Shown one piece after another: positions 11,001 through 23,558 of a stretch of 64,000 bases of DNA (position 1 is its first letter; each line of letters opens with the position of its first letter). The notes below the pieces were generated by a model. It saw only the letters and a program-made list of their open reading frames with translations, had not been told where the DNA came from and did not search any database. The stretch comes from Polytrichum commune. Taxonomy: Eukaryota; Streptophyta; Polytrichopsida; Polytrichales; Polytrichaceae. A program made the translations under genes and the position numbers. The stretch is taken from contig OX485805.1 in the NCBI GenBank assembly GCA_950295325.1, positions 45,162,758 through 45,226,757 on the forward strand, read 5' to 3'.

Positions 11001-12366
11001 TTGGAAGTAACATATTGGGGTCAATGTAGACTTCTATCCATGATTCTTGTCTAGACTCAATTGTAACTTAGTTGATAAGAAAACTCACATAATATCTTGT
11101 GGTAACATCATAGAGAGCCCAAACTTAGGGCCTTAAGCCCTAGAGGTTGAGGCAATTTTCTGTAAGAAGTCACCATTGACCGTTCTAGTGAAAACACTTA
11201 CATTATAATATTTTGATTTTGGACATATGGTCAGCTAAACAATCCTAACATTACAAAGATGCCATTGGTATGATCAGATCTACATTAAGATGTACATATT
11301 TTTTTCAATAAGCTATTGAATTGGATTGGATAGTTTTACTTGGGCCTTTAGGGGTAAAATTTGGATTCCATGTGAGTTCTAAGTGTCAGGAAAGCATGTG
11401 TTAAGAAGGTCAAAATAATGAACTAAATGGGTAACCTTTGTGACACATGGTTTCTAATGAATTTCATAATCCTTTTTGTATATGGTAAGATATTAGAATT
11501 TGTTATGAAAATATAGAATATGGTTCAAATAATTAATTTGGGGCTACATCTAATAGGTTTGTTGGAATTTCTTGTCACTCACAATATATTCAACTTGGGA
11601 TCAAACTCTAAATTCTTGAAGGCCCTTATCTTTTCACATGTTAGGAAGGCTTTCCCATCCTATTGTTAACGTACATATTTCAAAATTAGAAATTATCACA
11701 TCTTTTGTGTGTTATTCATTTAAATCTATAGGTAGATGTTCCTACATATTATGAAAATAATCAAAATACTCTTTACGATATGTTCAAACATCATTCTATT
11801 GTCCGCGTGTGCCAATTCAATGTTGGATCACGTTCCTATATTATTTTCATGGCCTAATATTTGTAATATGAGCATTGGCTAAAGCAAAGTTGTTGTTTTG
11901 TTAATTAAGAAGTTATCACTATATAAACCACATGAAATTTATAGTTGATATCAACTTTAAAAGGTTTTGTTTAAATCTAGTTGACGACCTTCATCTCAAA
12001 CTGTAACTTATCATAATTAAAGATCAAGTACATGTTTGCTTAGGCCAAAGAAGATAAGCAAGTGCACACCATACTTTGAATATGAATACTTTTGTGGTCA
12101 GAGGTTGGTCCGGGGATGCATATGTTGATTTCCATTATATTAAAGATAGAATTATCATCTGCTCAAATTTTAAGTTGTGTAAGAATCATTTTTAATTAAA
12201 ATTTATGAGAAATTTAATTTTTTAATTTAATTTTTGCATCAATATTTGATGGTTTTGGTGGTTTTTATAGGTTCAGGTTCTAGTGGAGTTGATTGGTTAC
12301 TAGTTATACTTCAAGCATACAATACAACAAAATCAAGATTTGTGAACATTCATTATATCTCTAAAA
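8007..12366. other. Intergenic, no gene recognised
   Basis: About 8214-8366 repeats 2836-2976. From 8.4 to 12.37 kb only short frames without domains are seen, on both strands, in AT-rich sequence. The last few hundred bases lie upstream of the receptor gene and should contain its promoter and leader; no core element stands out clearly enough to annotate. Confidence 0.5.
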
Positions 12367-15300
12367 ATGGCAAATGTTATGCGGCTAGCAATGGGGAGTG
12401 TGGAATTTCTTGCAATATCATTGTCGGACGAAGTATTGAATAGAAGACAATGCGAGAATTTGTTCTTCAACTTTCAAAATGGTGTGCAAGCATTGCAAAG
12501 CATCACAAGTGGCCATAACGAGGTGTTCCGCAAAGCACAAGAAGATCTATATCAAATTGTATACAAAGCAAAAGTGCTAATTGAAGATTGTTGCAGAAAA
12601 GATTGGTGTTGCGTTGTAGTGACACAATTGACCAACAAAGAGGGCTTCAGAGAACTCCTTTTGAACTTTGAAAATTGTTTTCGTACAATTTGTGATATAT
12701 CTTGCTTTCACCATTTGGCTCAAGAATCGAAAATTCTTGCGATCAAGAATGATATGACATTCTACCCAGCATCCATCGATGCAGTTAAAGAGGATCAAAC
12801 TTCAATATGTGGAAGGTTTTCTAAGCATTTGGATTCATGCACAACCACGGATTGCGATGATTGCAAACTTGCGCAATACCTTAAGGAGTACCTAAGGAGT
12901 CTACAACATGTTGAAGGTGGTGGATTGGACAAAATTGATTTTCCTTACAATTATCCTCGCCCCAAATATAAAGGAAATCCACCTAAGGTTTTGGGAAGGT
13001 CAAACAACATGTGTGTGTTCTTGACAGATTGGTTGGGTTTGGATTCTGCAACAAAGGTGTTTGACATCCATGATCCCGAGGACATAAAACGACTTTGGAA
13101 AGAAGCAAGTATTTTGGGAGGGTTGAATCATCCAAACATCATCAAGTTTTATTGTTGTGGTTTTCTTGAGGTGGAAAACCAATTTGAGCTTGTTATGGAA
13201 TGTGGAAAGAAAACCTTATCTGATCATCTAAATGAAGAAGGTCCTCTTGAAGAGACAAATGCAATGGAAATTATGTTACAAATTGCAAATGGAATGTGCT
13301 ACCTTCATGATATGAAGGTGGCTCATCGTGACCTAAAGCCTGGTAATGTTGTTGTGAGTCTACCAAATGATTCGACGTTGAAAAATCTCGGGTGCATACA
13401 AGTGAAATTACTTGATTTTGGTATTTCAAAGGTTGAAGTGAAAGATTATAAGGAGGTGCCCACAGGTCGATACATAGGAACTCATGGATACATGGCGCCA
13501 GAGATCATGACGAATGAATTATCGGAGGTGGATGCTTTGAGAGCTGATGTGTTTAGTTTTGGCATGTTGTGTTCTGATATTCTTTCGGCAAAGAAACATC
13601 CTTGTGATTCATTACGTGAATATCGAAAGTACGTATTAGAAGATTCAAGTAGACCAAAGCTGCCAGAATCCTATTCAGAAGGATTAAGATCAATGGTGCA
13701 TGATTGTTGGTCGTTGGATCCTTTGGAAAGACCAACATTTCTTGATATTCACAACAAACTTACAAGTTTGAAAAGACCTACAATCCTCAAGGATGTGGTT
13801 ACGATCGGAGGAGCTACAATTGATACACGTGGCTCCTTATGGAAAGTTTTATCATACTTATGCTTTGTTTTGGTCTCTTGGATTCGATACTTATGGTTTA
13901 TATTCAAATTCAAACATGCTAATCGTCCAACCTTATTTCCAAGCGCCCACAAGGTCTCTAATGGATCATCATCAAATCCATTTTCCGTGAAGGTAAGCGT
14001 GTGGTTGAGTTTATAAATGGAAGTCACTAGATTTCAATTTTATTTGGGATAATTGAAGAGGCCTCACCAACCCTATCATGTTAATAACACTCATTGAATT
14101 TGAGAAGTTGGAAATTTTGTAGGTCAACAATGATGACAACATGAAAGAATTGTCCAAATTAATTGGAGTCCAAGACAAAGTTTTCCAATTGGAAAGACAA
14201 CTTCAAAGTGTTGATTGTCTAGGACTTGTTGGCATGGGCGGAAGTGGCAAGTCAACGTTGGCTAAGGCTTTGAGTGACCACATCTCCAAGGGATTTGATG
14301 CAACATGTTTTGTGTACGACTTGAAGGATGAAACTTGTACATTGCAAGTACAACACAACTCCAAAGGCATGCAAGACTCACGTCCCCAAGCCAAAACATT
14401 GATAAAGACACAAGAGATATTGAAAAATATTCAAAGAACAAAAACAATTCTCATTGTGGTGGACAATGTGGGCAAACAAAGTCAACTACAACAACTATTG
14501 GATGATTGTTTATTCAAAAATGTCAATGGTAGTAGGTTGATTGCAAGTTCTCGTGATTGGAACTCCTTGGAACAACATGTACCCATGGATGGTAAAGTAG
14601 ACATGCAAACCCTCGATGGGACCCAAGCTATGGAGCTATTTTCAATGTGTGCTTTTGGGACCAATCAATCATGTTCACCTCATTTAAAACATGTGGTTGA
14701 AAAGATTGTGGATGCATGTTGTGGGCTTCCTTTGAGTTTGGAGGTGATGGGCAAATGCATGCAAGGGGAAGTACGATTGAGAATATGGGAGCGAACGTTG
14801 TATAGAGTGTTGAGGGCAAGACATGATGGAGGTTCAGATGAGAAGATTTGGAAGACATTGAGGATAAGCTTTGATGAGTTGAATGATCTAGAAAGAAACA
14901 TGTTTCTAGACATAGCATGTTTCTTTTGTAAAGATGCATATCTTGATGATGTTTATCCAACAAAAGAATCATATCTTAGAATGTTGGATGGTGATATCAA
15001 CATTGCCAAAAATGTCTTGAAAAGGCTTCAAGAAAAATCATTGTTGAAAGTGAACGACTGGGAAGGTTTTTACATTCATGATCAATTGCGTGAGATGGGC
15101 CGTATGATTACGGAAAAGGATTTTACGGGGACTCGAATTTTTAACATAAGTTACCCAACATTCGTCAATCGTTGTAAAGAAAAGGTATATAGTTTGGGTT
15201 TTGTACAAGTTGATATTCCTTATTAACTTCTTGACAAGTTCTATTAAATTGCACAAGTTCATCTAATATGCCAATAGCTCTAAATCCATTGTATTCGAGA

Positions 15301-18300
15301 TGAAAACAAATCAACTCATGTGTTTTGTTGTGTATGTAGGGCATAGAACTTGTCCAAGGCCTATCAATTACAAATTTGGAGAACAAGTCAATGCATGAAG
15401 GAGATGTGGAAATAAAATCGATGGAAAAACTTTCTCTACTCCAAGTCCGATTTTGTGAAAATGTTAACATGCTTTCGGCTATTGTGAAGAAATCACCCAA
15501 TCTTAAATGGTTGGACATCCACTTCTCACCCAAACGTATTGACTCTACAAGGTTGACAAACCGATTCATTAGGAAGTTTTTCATTGATACCCTTGAAAAT
15601 CTCAAAAATTTGCGATACCTTGCGATGTCCAATTGCAATTTTTTGGGATCCAATTCTTGTGCATACTTGAATATGATGCAAATCCGGGAATTATCATTCT
15701 CAAATTGCGAACAATTGGATGAATTCCTCATTGGAATTGATAAACTCATCACCTTAGAAGAGCTAAGCTTCTTCAATTGCAAAGACCTCAAGGGCACCTT
15801 TATTCAGATAGGCAACCTATCAGCCTTGGAAAATTTACAGTTCTCCACATGTCCATATTTAAAAAATATCCCGGAAAGCTTTGGAAACTTGACGAAACTA
15901 AAAATACTGCAAATGTATGAATGCGAGGCTTTGGAAGAGTTCCCTGTTGGAGTAAGCAACATGATAGCATTGGAGGAGCTCGATTTTGGGAGATGTCAGG
16001 CATTGAAAAAGATTTCGGAAAGCTTTGGGAAGTTGACAAAACTGAAAGTTATTTGCAAATGTATGAATGCGAGGCTTTGGAGGAGTTCCCTGTTGGAGTA
16101 AGCAACCTCATAGCATTGGAGGAGCTTAAATTTGGGAGATGTCGAGCATTGAAAAGGATTCCGGAAAGCTTTGCGAACTTGACGAAACTAAAAATACTTC
16201 GCATGTATGAATGCGAGGCTTTGGAGGAATTCCCTGTTGGAGTAAGCAACCTGATAGCATTGGAGGAGCTTCATTTTGGGGGATGTTGGACATTGAAAAG
16301 GATTTCGGAAAGCCTTGGGAACTTGACGAAACTAAAAATACTGCACATGTATGAATGCGAGACTTTGGAGGAGTTCCCTGTTGGAGTAAGCAACCTGATA
16401 GCATTGGAGGAGCTTAAATTTGGGAGATGTCGGGCATTGAAAAGGATTCCGGAAAGCTTTGCGAACTTGACGAAACTAAAAATACTTCGCATGTATGAAT
16501 GCGAGGCTTTCGAGGAGTTCCCTGTTGGAGTAAGCAACCTGATAGCATTGGAGGAGCTTCATTTTGGGGGATGTGGGACATTGAAAAGGATTTCGGAAAG
16601 CTTTGGGAAGTTGATGAAATTGAAAATACTGCAAATGTATGAATGCGAGGCTTTGGAGGAGTTCCCTGTTGGAGTAAGCAACATGATAGCATTGGAGAAG
16701 CTTCATTTTGGCAGATGTCGAGCATTGAAAAGGATTCCGGAAAGCTTTGGGAAGTTGACGAAACTGAAAATACTGCAAATGTATGAATGCGAGGCTTTGG
16801 AGGAGTTCCCTGTTGGAGTAATCAACCTGATAGCATTGGAGGAGCTTCATTTTGGGGGATGTCGGACATTGAAAAGGATACCGGAAAGCCTTGGGAACTT
16901 GACGAAACTAAAAATATTGCACATGTATGAATGCAAGGCTTTGGAGGAGTTCCCTGTTGGAGTAAGCAACCCGATAGCATTGGAGGAGCTTAAATTTGGG
17001 AGATGTCGGGCATTGAAAAGGATTATGGAAAGCTTTGCAAACTTGATGAAACTAAAAATACTTCGCATGTATGAATGCGAGGCTTTGGAGGAGTTCCCTG
17101 TTGGAGTAAGCAACCTGATAGCATTGGAGGGGCTTCATTTTGGGGGATGTCGGACATTGAAAAGGATTTCGGAAAGCTTTGGGAAGTTGACGAAATTGAA
17201 AATACTGCAAATGTATGAATGCGAGGCTTTGGAGGAGTTCCCTGTTGGAGTAAGCAACCTCATAGCATTGGAGGAGCTTAAATTTGGGAGATGTCGGGCA
17301 TTGAAAAGGATTCCGGAAAGCTTCGGGAACTTGACGAAACTCAAAATACTGCAAATGTATGAATGCGAGGCTTTGGAGGAGTTCCTTGTTGGAGTAAGCA
17401 ACATGATAGCATTGGAGGAGCTTCATTTTGGGGGATGTCGGACATTGAAAAGGATTCCGGAAAGCTTCGGGAACTTGACGAAACTAAAAATACTGCAAAT
17501 GTATGAATGTGAGGCTTTGGAGGAGTTCCCTGTTGGAGTAAGCAACATGATAGCATTGGAGAAGCTTCATTTTGGGATATGTCGGGCATTGAAAAGGATT
17601 CCGGAAAGCTTTGGGAACTTGACAAAACTAAAAATACTGCAAATGTATGAATGTGAGGCTTTGGAGGAGTTCCCTGTTGGAGTAAGCAACATGATAGCAT
17701 TGGAGGAGCTCGATTTTGGGAGATGTCAAGCATTGAAAAGGATTTCGGAAAGCTTTGGGAATTTGAGGAAATTGCAAATACTGCAAATGTATGAATGCGA
17801 GGCTTTGGAGGAGTTCCCTGTTGGAGTAAGCAACCTCATAGCCCTTGAGGAGCTCCATTTCGAGGCATGTCAAGCATGGAAAACCATTCCGGAGAGCTTT
17901 GGCAAATTGACAAAACTAAAAATACTACGCATGTTTGAATGTGAGGCTTTGGAGGAGTTCCCTGTTGGAGTAAGCAACCTCGTAGCCCTAGAGGAACTCC
18001 ATTTTGGCAGATGTCGGGCATTGAAAAGGATTCCGGAAAGCTTTGCGAACCTGACGAAACTAAAAAAACTAGGCATGTATGAATGCGAGGCTTTGGAGGA
18101 GTTCCCTATTGGAGTGAGCAACCTGATAGCATTGGAGGAGCTTCATTTTGGGGGATGTCGGATATTGAAAAGGATTCCGGAAAGCTTTGGGAACTTGACG
18201 AAACTCAAAATACTACAAATGTATGAATGCGAGGCTTTGGAAGAGTTCCCTGTTGGAGTAAGCAACATGATAGCAATGGAGGAGCTCGATTTTGACAGAT

Positions 18301-18794
18301 GTCATGCATTGAAAAAGATTCCGGAAAGCTTTGGGAATTTGACGAAACTAAAAATTCTGCAAATGTATGAATGCGAGGCTTTGGAGGAGTTTCCTGTTGG
18401 AGTAAGCAACCTCGTAGCCCTAGAGGAGCTCCATTTTGGCAGATGTCGGGCATTGAAAAGGATTCCGGAAAGCTTTGGGAACTTGACGAGACTAAAAATA
18501 CTGCAAATGTATGCATGCGAGGCTTTGGAGGAGTTCCCTGTTGGAGTAAGCAACCTCGTAGCCCTGGAGGAGCTCAATTTCGGGAGATGTCGGGCATTGA
18601 AAAGGATTCCGGAAAGCTTTGCGAACTTGGCAAAACTGAAAATACTGCAAATGTATGAATGCGAGGCTTTGGAGGAGTTCCCTGTTGGAGTTAATAACCT
18701 GATAGCATTGGAGGAGCTTCATTTTGGGGGATGTCGGGCATTGAAAACGATCCCGGAAAGCTTTGGGAACTTGACGAAACTGAAAATATTGTAA
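12367..18794 (+). pseudogene. Kinase-NB-ARC-LRR immune receptor (PNL type), frame-interrupted
   Basis: Predicted intracellular immune receptor. Exon 1 is 12367-13992 (542 codons), exon 2 14123-15184 (354), exon 3 from 15340; both introns are GT-AG and phase 0. Residues 1-200 are helical, unassigned. The kinase spans about 204-470: K230, E246, HRD 320-322, DFG 350-352 and APE 377-379 are present, but the glycine loop at 208-216 keeps only its first glycine. A hydrophobic stretch lies at 491-513. NB-ARC shows the P-loop GMGGSGKST (579-587), Walker B IVVD (D656), GLPL (743) and IHD in place of MHD (860-862); FLDIACFF recalls TIR-type NLRs. LRRs follow. A 2-nt insertion near 16048 stops the frame at 16101, giving 1,149 residues; otherwise it would run to a TAA at 18792, about 2,046 residues. 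Either a recent pseudogene, an assembly error in the array, or a truncated but working receptor. Kinase-NLR fusions are known from mosses. Confidence 0.85.
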
Positions 18795-19400
18795 ATGTAT
18801 GAATGCAAGGCTTTGGAGGAGTTCCCTGTTGGAGTAAGCAACATGATAGCATTGGAGAAGCTTCATTTTGGGATATGTCGGGCATTGAAAAGGATTCCGG
18901 AAAGCTTTGGGAACTTGACAAAACTAAAAATACTGCAAATGTATGAATGTGAGGCTTTGGAGGAGTTCCCTGTTGGAGTAAGCAACATGATAGCATTGGA
19001 GGAGCTTCATTTGGAGGGATCTCGGGCATTGAAAACGATCCCGGAAAGCTTTGGGAACTTGACGAAACTGAAAATATTGTAAATGTATAAATGCGAGGCT
19101 TTGGAGGAGTTCCATGTTGGAGTAAGCAACATGATAGCATTGGGGGAGCTTCATTTTGGGATATGTCGGGCATTGAAAAAGATTCTGGAAAGCTTTGCGA
19201 ATTTGATGAAATTGAAAATACTGTAAATGTATGAATGCGAGGCTTTGGGGGAGTTCCCCATTGGAGTTAATAACCTGATAGCATTGGAGGAGCTTCATCT
19301 CTAGGGATGTCGGACATTGAAAACGATCCCGGAAAGCTTTGGGAACTTGACGAAACTGAAAATATTGCAAATGTATGAATGCAAGGCTTTGGAGGAGTGT
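15913..19400 (+). repeat. 144-bp tandem array encoding paired LRRs
   Basis: The landmark ATGTATGAATGC, or a one-base variant, recurs every 144 bp from 16059 to 19371 without a single indel; 15913 to 16059 is 146 bp because of the frameshift. That makes about 24 units plus a partial one. Each unit encodes 48 residues, two LRRs of about 24 of the forms EALEEFPVGVSNLIALEELHF and ALKRIPESFGNLTKLKILQM. Units are nearly identical at DNA level, unlike the diverged LRRs at 15376-15830, indicating recent amplification or gene conversion. Segments 17550-17710 and 18846-19006 are almost identical and 1,296 bp (9 units) apart. The last units carry in-frame stops at 18792, 19080, 19224 and 19302. Confidence 0.95.
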
Positions 19401-19606
19401 TAGGAGTGTTATTCATGTTAGGTTGGTGTTTGATTTGAATTCTCTATATAGGTTCGGGTGGACGGGTTGTATATACTTTAGAGGTTGTCTAGTTTAGTTG
19501 TACTTGAGAGAACCTAAGGTTGTGAGTGACTTAGAATGGTTTGAATGGTTTGAATGTTTTTGTTAAGGTTTAGCTCTTGGCCACATTTTAGTTGGGTTGG
19601 ATTCAT
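19401..19606. other. Short spacer between the LRR array and the SWIM-type gene
   Basis: The array ends at a small direct repeat (ggagtgtta twice near 19395-19412). No coding signal or transposon terminus was recognised. Confidence 0.4.
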
Positions 19607-22600
19607 ATGATAGATGTGTCTCATTTTGTAACCGATGTGATGCAGCCTCTTGCATTGTATTTAGACGAAGATGTACAATTGAAGGTCTTGGTCCCAAACT
19701 TGTTGGTGGGTGCCGCTAATGTGGATATGGGTGCAGAGAGGGCATTGGACACCCAACTCCGTTTCTTGCTAATCCACATCACTATATACACCACCCCACT
19801 TTCTGCTCAGCTTAAGTCCATCGCCCATTTGGCCACACTCCCTTCTGTGTACTCGCATTTACATTCCTTCTACAATGGCCACCATCCGAGCACTGCACCA
19901 TTCCATCCCCTTATGATCCCTCTTGGAGATGATGGTCTAGCCAAAGTCGCGGAGTCGTTCCTTAGTCTGAGGTTTAGATTCCACCCAGACTCAATTCATG
20001 TCGAGGAAGAGGTCTTTGATGACAACGGTGAGTTGAATCACACTGTCCTTCAGATGTCCTTTCGCATTGACGATGGTAGGGTTTGGTTCTTGCTCCCTGC
20101 AAAGTACAAGGTCCATAGGCGTCACCGAGTCGGAGATGGCCACCACTACTGTGTTGCTAACACCAGGCGTGTCCCTCACCTCCACCACGCAGGCTCCTCT
20201 TCTGGCGACGGTCAAAAAGGAGCCCGGCATCCAAGAGGTTACCTTGCTCAGTGATGACTCTGATGATGATGTGCCACCTGCCTCTGACTTTGCCTCACTT
20301 ACCCCACCTCCATCGCAGGATCAGCCCTTCATCAATCCTCTCAGGATTCCACACTCGCCTACTGTGAGTCAACCACCTACTTCCAGACCCCCAGTTCACC
20401 TAGGTGTCTCCATAGATCGTCCCAGTGTTGTCCAGCAATTGAAGTTGTTTGCAACCCGACCAGGGTCCAAGAACATACTCAAGAGTATTGATTATGAATC
20501 TGTTAGGCATGAGAAGGTTGACTTCCTCCCATCTGTTTTTGACGGCGACGTCATCTTTGAGTTCCCTCCTCTGGGAGCTGATGCTCCCCATTCCCATGCT
20601 AGACTCATGTTTGGAATGGACAAGCGTTTCGACGGTCATGCTTGGTGTAGGACAAAAACGTCTAACATTACCAATGATCTCGGCTTGACCTTCCGGTTTT
20701 CATGTTGTGTTGGCCATCTCTGCTGTCATAACGAGGGATGTGATTATCTCAACCGCCCCAATCGAGCCACTGACGTCAACGAGATCGAATGGGAAGGCTG
20801 TACCGCCTCACCCTTCACCGCAGATGCTGATCCCCGAGCTGGGTCATCTCTCGTTTGTAAGGTCTGTAAAACACCACCCTATTGTCTTGATACTTGCCAG
20901 GCTAAGATGTACTATGTTCTTGGCAGAGGTGACATGACCCGTGCATGCATCCATATGGGTCATCACCATCACCCCGTTTCGCAAGGTGTCTGTAGAGAGT
21001 CTAAGGTCAAAATTCATGATCTCATTGGTAGAGAGGTTGAGAGGACTCCCACCGCCACCAACTCTACCATTGCATTGGCTGCAAGTAAAGAGTTCCTGGC
21101 CAAGTATCTTCTACGCACGGGATCTGATCCCAATAAAGTTATGGATGTGGAGTCCATGAAGTTTGTCATGGACAGGTACCAACACCTCAGCACCCCGAGT
21201 ATTCGAAACACTGTCACTTCCTTCAAGCGCATTGGGCGAGGGGGGATCATTGACAGCATCATCGGACTCAGAGGTCATAGCAGTTGGCCCTATGTGCAAG
21301 AAAACAAATTCCCAGGCCAAGGAAAGCTGTTGGAGAAAATCTATGTGTTCAAGATGTCCGAGGTGGGCCCTGGCTCTGGCGTTGACCTTGTCAGGAGAAT
21401 GCAACCACACGGTGATTTGCAGGATGCTTGGGTCATGTTTGACCATGTCAAACGTGTCAAGGGGTGGACAACCATGGCTTGCCATGTCTATGACTCGGCC
21501 TACTGCCGGGTTATGACTATTGCAGTATGTGATATGCAGTCTGAGGATGTCACGGCGTAGAGCCTTCTTTGGCATGGGCTCAATGAAGTTATGCTCAGAC
21601 ATGGCATTGCTAAAGTTAACTTCAAAGGGTTCATGGCGGACAGTGCACAGGCCAATTGGAATGCAGTTAGGATTATCTATGGCAGCGGTGATCCCAAGGT
21701 TCCTATGGAGTCTCGCTAGAGGACATGTCTATTGCATTGGACAGTGTCTATGGAGCGCCACACCGCCACCCACATCAAGCCCGACCTCCAACAACAACAC
21801 AAGTTGTTATGCAAGCAGTACAAGGATGCCAAGACTCCCGAGCAGTCCGAGTCCCGTTATCTTGCCATCCGGACTTGGTGGCTTTCCTCTGGAGCTGCAT
21901 CCGAGGAAGGAATCAAGGACCTTGATACATGGCTTGCATTTTGGCACTTTCGTTACCGTCAATGGGGTGGTTTCATGCAACTAGTGAGTGTACCATCCAC
22001 TTTCTATTTCGCTTTTTGGTGTCAATTTTTTTTTGGCCTATTAAGCCTCTTTTGTCATATGTTGTACATCTCCATAATACCAATATCAGTTTAGGCTTTT
22101 AGCCAGATTTTGTGCAAAGCGTACTTACTACATTTTATTGATTTCTCTCAGAATTTCACAGATTCCGAGTTGGCGGAGATGCCATCTTGCAACCTCTCTG
22201 AGATAGTCCACAACAAATGGCTTCAGCAGTCTGGAAACCGTGGCTCTGATCTATATGTTGCCACCGTGGATGATTTCGTGAGGGCGTTCATGCAATGTAC
22301 TAACTACTGCGCCTACTTGAAGGGTGATCGCTCTGGTACTGGCCCAGGAAAAGAACTTCGCCTTCGTGCTGCACAACGATCCGGTGACGCCAAGAGAATT
22401 GTTGCAGCACTCGAGCACATGCCTGGAGCAGAGCATTGGTGCACCCGCAAACCCCAACTCGAAGGAGAGGAGGTCTTTGGCACCACCAAGCGCAAACTTG
22501 ATATGCCCCCTGGTTCTGATCAAGATTCACATAGACCCGACAAGGTCAGCTTCTCTCATCCACGAGTGAGCACTAGGTCAACCAAGGCCCGTACTGATTC

Positions 22601-23558
22601 CGCCACACCATCAGACCTTCCCCTAACACAATCACCCGAGAAAGCGATTCCACAACGGGTCACCCATGTCAATAACATTCAGGAGACCCACTGCGATGTC
22701 TCCAAGTGGCACATTTCTAGACTGCCCAAGACTTCCGCCAAGGCTTGCTTCGCCATGCAAGCTCGCACAAAGACCAAATGCACCCAGAAGATCGTTCGGC
22801 ATGGTAAAAGTACTCCAGCTCCTACGTACACTGGCTACATGCGCGACTACAAGAAGAACAAGGAATTCTTGACACAGTTCTTCTTCTGCAACGACGACAT
22901 TGAGAGATGTGTCAAAGGCACTAGGAGGAAGTGGGTGCAGCACCGTCCGGATGTCCCGGACGTCTGGCCTGTCCTCACTGGGACAAACCTCACTCTCCAG
23001 GAGGTTCTGGCCCTTGAAGAAGGGGGATTCCAACTTCAGCAACGTCAAGATGTGTCACCCAGAAGACTCTTCGGCGACTCCTCCAATGTTGCTTCATCCA
23101 TGGCCGAACTCCCTACCCCGGCCCAAGCCGATCAATACCCTACGCTGAGGTTTGGAAAAAAGATCCGGCGCAGTAACAACGGACCATGCATCCAACAACG
23201 CAACAAGTGGGAGTCAACCCTCAACGTCGACGGTCAAAACACCTCCGTCACAATGATACCTCACCTAGGGATCGGGTGCATCATTCTGTTCTAGTCCCGA
23301 AAGAAGGCTAAGGTTGAAGAGTACCGTATCACTATCAACACCTTCCCATCGTGCACGTGCCCGGATTTCGTGGAGATGTCAGCAAGAGCACTTGGGAAGC
23401 GGCGCCCTTGGGTGAACTGCAAGCACTTGTACTTCATCTTCCGTGTGACCTGCAACTTGGATCAATACCAAGACACTTTCATCCATGCTCCGAGCCTTAG
23501 TTTCCATGAAGTGAAGCACCTCCTCGAAAGTGGCATCATGAAGCATGTGGAACCTTAG
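19607..23558 (+). pseudogene. SWIM zinc-finger / MULE-transposase-like protein, decayed
   Basis: A long reading frame recognisable through its lesions. ATG at 19607 opens a first segment; the frame shifts once between about 20085 and 20150. The main segment includes an acidic stretch (SDDSDDD), a Cys/His-rich region near 20700-21000 (SCCVGHLCCHNEGC, CKVCKTPPYC), and a transposase-like core near 21430-21980 (HVYDSAYCRV, FMADSAQANWNAV, AFWHFRYRQWGGFMQ). An intron of 168 bp, 21984-22151 (GT-AG, phase 0), is recognisable. The last part ends with a SWIM finger, SCTCPDF followed by CKHLYF (about 23350-23430). In-frame TAG codons at 21558, 21717 and 23292 break it. Such SWIM proteins form expanded families in early-diverging land plants and are thought to derive from Mutator-like transposases. 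No TIRs were found, so it may be a transposon relic or a decayed domesticated copy. Confidence 0.75.

Noticed and set aside
16049-19370. Many long open frames on the reverse strand and in other forward frames of the LRR array
   Set aside because: A 144-bp unit is 48 codons, so any frame without a stop in one unit stays open in all; they are shadows of the LRR coding frame.
20400-23048. Several overlapping frames on both strands across the SWIM-type gene
   Set aside because: They overlap the better-supported frame with its SWIM and transposase-like motifs, and none has recognisable domains.
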